Positions 6,488 through 9,744 of a DNA stretch of 9,744 bases are shown here, in pieces. The first letter of the stretch is position 1. Every line of letters begins with the position of its first letter. Below the pieces are notes generated by a model that saw nothing but the letters and a program-made list of their open reading frames with translations, was not told the DNA's origin and did not search any database. Source of the stretch: Kiritimatiellia bacterium (GTDB lineage: Bacteria > Verrucomicrobiota > Kiritimatiellia > RFP12 > UBA1067); NCBI GenBank assembly GCA_017411125.1, contig JAFPNP010000013.1, forward strand, positions 1 to 9,744, written 5' to 3'. The position numbers and the translations under genes are program-made.

Positions 6488-6578
6488 ATGGCGGATGTGG
6501 AACAGATAGGCCCAGACTATGGAGGGCGATACGCCATGCCATGTAGTCGCAGATTGAAACAACAAGGAGAAGATTATT

Positions 6579-7364
6579 ATGGGAATGTTTGAAGGAAAGG
6601 TGGCTCTCGTCACCGGCGGAAACAGAAACACCGGACTTGACATCGTGGAAAAGTTCGTCCGCGAAGGAGCGAAGGTGTTCATGTGCGGCTCGAGCGAGGC
6701 ATCCACGGCAAAAGGCGCGGCGATCCTGAAGGAGCGCGGCGTGGAGGGCGTGGTGGCGCAGGCGTGCGACATATCGGATGCAAAACAGGTAGAGGCGCTT
6801 TTCGACACGGTGGAGCGCGTGGCTGGCCGTCTGGACATACTGGTGAACAACGCCGCCAACCAGGGTCTTGGCCATGGCGGTCCGCTGGAAGCGACTGCGG
6901 CGCAGTTCCGCGAAGTGTTCGCGACCAACGTGTTCGGCGGCTTCCAGGTGACGCAGACGGCGTGCAACAGGTTCTTCATGAAGCAGGAAACGCGCGGCGC
7001 GGTAGTGTTCCTGTCGTCCAACACCGCGCAGCGGGCGATCCGCTGCCGCACGGCGTACTGCGCCTCCAAGGGGGCGATAAACTCGATGGTGCGCGCGCTC
7101 GCGCTGGACTTGGGTCCGCTCGGCATCCGGGTGAACTGCTGCGCTCCGGGATACATCTACACGGAGCGATGGGAGACGCTCGATCCGGCGAAAGCCAAGC
7201 GAAGACGGATGAACTGTCCGCTGCGCCGCGAAGCCAAGGGAGCGGACATAGCAAACGTCGTGGCGTTCCTCGCCTCGGACGCATCCGGCAACATGACCGG
7301 TGAAATCGTAACCTGCGACGCGGGCTGCTCGTGCCAGCACATGCCGGAAGATGTCGATGTCTGA
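6579..7364 (+). CDS. Short-chain dehydrogenase/reductase (SDR family, classical type)
   Basis: This is a 261-residue cytoplasmic NAD(P)-dependent oxidoreductase of classical SDR length. Visible motifs are the Rossmann nucleotide loop TGGNRNTG (12-19), DI in ACDIS (62-66) for the adenine contact, NNAA (90-93), Asn117, catalytic Ser147, and YCASK with Tyr160 and Lys164, then the post-catalytic APGYIYTE (189-196). The nucleotide loop has Asn at the second conserved Gly (usually TGxxxGxG), a departure from consensus. The C-terminus has extra Cys residues in DAGCSCQHM. The start is set by AAGGAGA (6564-6570), a good ribosome site. The gene lies 19 bases upstream of the rhamnosidase-like gene, so the two are probably cotranscribed. 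A sugar dehydrogenase, for example acting on L-rhamnose, would fit that context, but SDR substrate cannot be read from these motifs, and FabG-like reductases look similar. Confidence 0.9.
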   Translation: MGMFEGKVALVTGGNRNTGLDIVEKFVREGAKVFMCGSSEASTAKGAAILKERGVEGVVAQACDISDAKQVEALFDTVERVAGRLDILVNNAANQGLGHGGPLEATAAQFREVFATNVFGGFQVTQTACNRFFMKQETRGAVVFLSSNTAQRAIRCRTAYCASKGAINSMVRALALDLGPLGIRVNCCAPGYIYTERWETLDPAKAKRRRMNCPLRREAKGADIANVVAFLASDASGNMTGEIVTCDAGCSCQHMPEDVDV

Positions 7365-7383
7365 AAAGAGGATGAGGAATAGA

Positions 7384-9744
7384 ATGAAAACAAGGAACAT
7401 TGCGGTCTGCATCGCGCTTGCGGCGGCGTTCGCGGCACGGAGTGCTTGCGCCGCCGAGGCAAACGTGGCTTTTCCGATCACGCTTTCGCATCCGAAGGAC
7501 GGGCGGGCGCAAGTCGTGCGCATCGATCTCGGCGCGGCGAGCGTCGGAGGATATGCGGTATTCGACGTGTCGGCGGTCAAGGGCCGACCCGTGCTGCGCG
7601 TCGCATACGCCAACCACCCGGACGGTCTCGGCGAAAAAGGTTGTTTCTCGCGCGAAACAAGCGCGCGGTATCTCGGCCCGTCCGTCGACATCCCAGCCCT
7701 TCCGGGCAACATCAACCGCCATGAACTATACTGCATCTGCCGCACGGGAAGGTTCGTCGCGCCGCTGATACAGGGCCAGCAGCGATACGTCCGTCTCCAG
7801 CTCGACACTCCGGGAACCGAGGCGACGCTCTCGTCTTTCAGAATCGAGAACGCCGAAGTGTTCCGCGAAGGGTCGTTCGAGGGATCGTTCTCCTGTTCCG
7901 ACCCGCGACTGGAAAAGCTTTGGCGCATAAGCGCGTGGACGTGCCAGATAGCCGCGTTTCCGAATCATGACGCATGGAAATGCGCAGGCGGGCGCCTGCT
8001 GCCGCGCAAGCTCGAAGCGGCGTCCGGCGAAGGCTGGCACAGACTGCCGTCTCCGTGCGACGGCACGCTGCATGTCAAGTACGAGTTCGACGCGAACCCG
8101 CATTTCCCCGTCGGGCGTTTCATGGTTTCGGCGGGCGACAGGCGCATCGAAGTGGCGCAGTCGTCCACCAATGAGGCGAAGACCGTCTCATTGCCGATAC
8201 GCAAGGGAGAACGCTTCGGCATTTCGGTGCGGAAAGAATCGTGGCCGGTCATATCGGAGATTTCGATATCGGACGCAAACGGCACGAGGTGGCGCAGCCG
8301 GTTCGACGCGCCCGACGCGCTCGACGAATGGGATTTTCCGCGCACCCGCCCGTTCGTCGCCGACGGCGCGAAACGCGACCGCCTCATATGGAGCGGCGAC
8401 CTCTGGTGGGCCGAACGCAACATCTTCTACTCCTTCAATCCCGGCGACGAGCCTTACATGCGCGGTTCGGTCGAAATGCTCGCGTTCAACCAAACGCCGG
8501 AAGGCTACGTGCAGGCGTGTCCCTACGCGGAACGCTCGACGCCGCCGGGCGCCGGGGAGTGGGGGCCGTTCCAGTCCGACGAGTTCGCCGCGTGGTTCGT
8601 GCCCGTGCTGCGCGACTACTTCCTCTATTCCGGCGACGCCGCGACGGTACGCCGGCTGTATCCGAACGTGGCGAAACTAATGGAATACCTCTCCGCGCAC
8701 ACGGCGGAGGGCGGAACGTTCGTCCAGCGGCGCGAAACGTCGAAGCACGCCTGCAACCTCAACCTCGGCGACGTTTCGCACCGCTCCTACATGGACATCC
8801 TCTTGTGGAAATGCCACGTGGACGCCGCCGCGCTGGCCGATGTCTGCGGCGACGATGTCGGGAATGCGCGGCACGCCGCCGAAGCGGTGCGCCTGGCGGC
8901 ATCGATCAGACGGCGTTTCTGGAACGCCAAGGACGGTTTCTTCATGCTGTCGGACCGCAATCGCAGCTTCGGATTCGAGGCGAACGCCCTTGCGCTCGCG
9001 ACCCGTTTCGCGACGCGGGACGAAGCGCTTTCCATCGCGCCGCGCCTGAAGCGCACGGGGCATGGCAAGTTCCAGGCGCTCGCCGTGCGAGGGATGACGG
9101 AATACGGCTTCACCGACCGCGCTCTTGCGGCCATAGCCGCGCACAATTGGTTCAAGCTTCTCGACCCGGCGTGGAAAGGCGCGCGCACGACGACCGAATG
9201 CATGGGAATGACGAAAAAAGGCTGGGGCGACGAATCGCATCCCGACACCGCGATCGCCGGCATACTCTCCGCCGGCGTGCTTGGCGTCACGCCGCTCGCG
9301 CCGGGCTACTCGCGTTTCGAGTTCCGTCCGCATCCTTGCGCCGGAATGTCCTTCGCGTCTGGAAAAGTCCCGACGCCGCACGGCGCGGTTGATGCGTCGT
9401 GGCGGATGGAGGGATCGAATCTCGTCGCCGCGCTGACGGTGCCGAATGGAACGAAAGCCTCTGTCGCGTTGCCGAAGTGCGGGCGCGCAATGGTGAACGG
9501 AAGCGTTGCCGCGCTTGACGCGCTGCCGCCCGGAAAGTACGCAATCGTCGCGCACGGCGTGCTTCCCGCAGAGCTTGCCGATCCGGTCGCAGAACCTTCG
9601 CAAACGGCGGACGGCGGAAAGTTCCGCCTTTCCGCGTCCTCCTCGCACGACGGCGGCCATGCATGGAACATCGGCAATCTTCTCGCCCCGCGCGGAAATC
9701 GCGCCGCAAAAGGATGGAGTTCCGTGGCGCATTCATCCGCGAAC
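7384..9744 (+). CDS. Secreted alpha-L-rhamnosidase-like glycoside hydrolase (GH78 type), 3' end beyond window
   Basis: The frame is open from the ATG at 7384 to the right edge, giving 787 residues without a stop. GAGGA (7374-7378) supports this start; an in-frame ATG at 7372 sits too close to its own AGAGG. Residues 1-23 form a signal peptide (likely cleaved at ACA/AE), so the protein acts in the periplasm or outside. An N-terminal beta domain (about 28-165) is followed by LEKLWRISAWT (177-186), then a beta-rich stretch of about 125 residues, then the alpha-helical catalytic region, with DGAKRDRLIWSGD (327-339) and TTTE (602-605). A C-terminal beta domain follows GVLGVTPLAPGYSRFEFRPH (631-650). 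From about 748, ASSSHDGG, NIGNLL and KGWSS look like the start of a discoidin-type (F5/8) carbohydrate-binding domain. Such enzymes release L-rhamnose from plant or microbial glycans. The acid residue is atypical (see findings), so activity is less sure than family. Confidence 0.85.
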   Translation, partial: MKTRNIAVCIALAAAFAARSACAAEANVAFPITLSHPKDGRAQVVRIDLGAASVGGYAVFDVSAVKGRPVLRVAYANHPDGLGEKGCFSRETSARYLGPSVDIPALPGNINRHELYCICRTGRFVAPLIQGQQRYVRLQLDTPGTEATLSSFRIENAEVFREGSFEGSFSCSDPRLEKLWRISAWTCQIAAFPNHDAWKCAGGRLLPRKLEAASGEGWHRLPSPCDGTLHVKYEFDANPHFPVGRFMVSAGDRRIEVAQSSTNEAKTVSLPIRKGERFGISVRKESWPVISEISISDANGTRWRSRFDAPDALDEWDFPRTRPFVADGAKRDRLIWSGDLWWAERNIFYSFNPGDEPYMRGSVEMLAFNQTPEGYVQACPYAERSTPPGAGEWGPFQSDEFAAWFVPVLRDYFLYSGDAATVRRLYPNVAKLMEYLSAHTAEGGTFVQRRETSKHACNLNLGDVSHRSYMDILLWKCHVDAAALADVCGDDVGNARHAAEAVRLAASIRRRFWNAKDGFFMLSDRNRSFGFEANALALATRFATRDEALSIAPRLKRTGHGKFQALAVRGMTEYGFTDRALAAIAAHNWFKLLDPAWKGARTTTECMGMTKKGWGDESHPDTAIAGILSAGVLGVTPLAPGYSRFEFRPHPCAGMSFASGKVPTPHGAVDASWRMEGSNLVAALTVPNGTKASVALPKCGRAMVNGSVAALDALPPGKYAIVAHGVLPAELADPVAEPSQTADGGKFRLSASSSHDGGHAWNIGNLLAPRGNRAAKGWSSVAHSSAN

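Noticed and set aside
7372..7383. In-frame ATG at 7372 as the rhamnosidase-like start
   Set aside because: Its AGAGG ribosome site would directly touch the ATG. The ATG at 7384 has GAGGA at 5-base spacing and begins a standard signal peptide.
6453..7928. A 491-codon - strand frame opposite the SDR and the start of the rhamnosidase-like gene
   Set aside because: It is antisense to a gene with complete SDR motifs and a good ribosome site, and its product is Arg/Ser-rich without recognisable domains.
8241..9392. A 383-codon + strand frame inside the rhamnosidase-like gene
   Set aside because: It is an Arg-rich alternative register of a gene that is open for 787 codons with GH78-type motifs.

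Overview
The window is a GC-rich (roughly 60%) bacterial chromosomal segment with six genes: four complete, one cut by each edge, plus one more complete gene, giving seven coding regions in all counting both fragments. Housekeeping genes (metK, dnaX, a penicillin-binding-protein-type carboxypeptidase, a cation/proton antiporter) sit next to an SDR dehydrogenase and a secreted alpha-L-rhamnosidase-like enzyme. I see no phage, transposon, CRISPR, tRNA or rRNA sequence. The mix of a secreted GH78-type enzyme with housekeeping genes, and the style of the proteins, would fit a PVC-group bacterium such as a gut or sediment Kiritimatiellota/Verrucomicrobiota. That placement is a guess from gene content, not from a marker comparison.

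Layout, left to right: (1) the 3' end of an unidentified + strand gene (1-222). (2) A - strand operon, metK (3552-2365) followed after 9 bases by a CPA2-family antiporter with an RCK_C domain (2355-322). (3) A divergent intergenic region (3553-3786) with a good promoter on each strand and a GC-rich, potentially pseudoknotted metK leader. (4) A D,D-carboxypeptidase gene (3787-4905, +) converging on dnaX (6342-4942, -). (5) A second divergent region (6343-6578) holding the dnaX promoter, an 11-bp perfect inverted repeat with a nested inner stem, and a candidate promoter for the next operon. (6) An SDR gene (6579-7364, +) followed after 19 bases by the rhamnosidase-like gene (7384 to the right edge, +). 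The last gene is open throughout, with no stop before the window ends.

Most genes are ordinary. The points that deserve attention are regulatory: the structured metK leader, which does not show a SAM riboswitch motif I recognise; two genes (dnaX and the carboxypeptidase) whose -10 boxes end exactly 6 bases before the ATG with no Shine-Dalgarno, which predicts leaderless mRNAs; and the nested palindrome between the dnaX and SDR promoters. On the protein side, the rhamnosidase-like enzyme has Arg where characterised GH78 enzymes have their proposed acid Glu, and a beta-rich insertion before its catalytic domain. The SDR next to it is a plausible partner in deoxysugar use.
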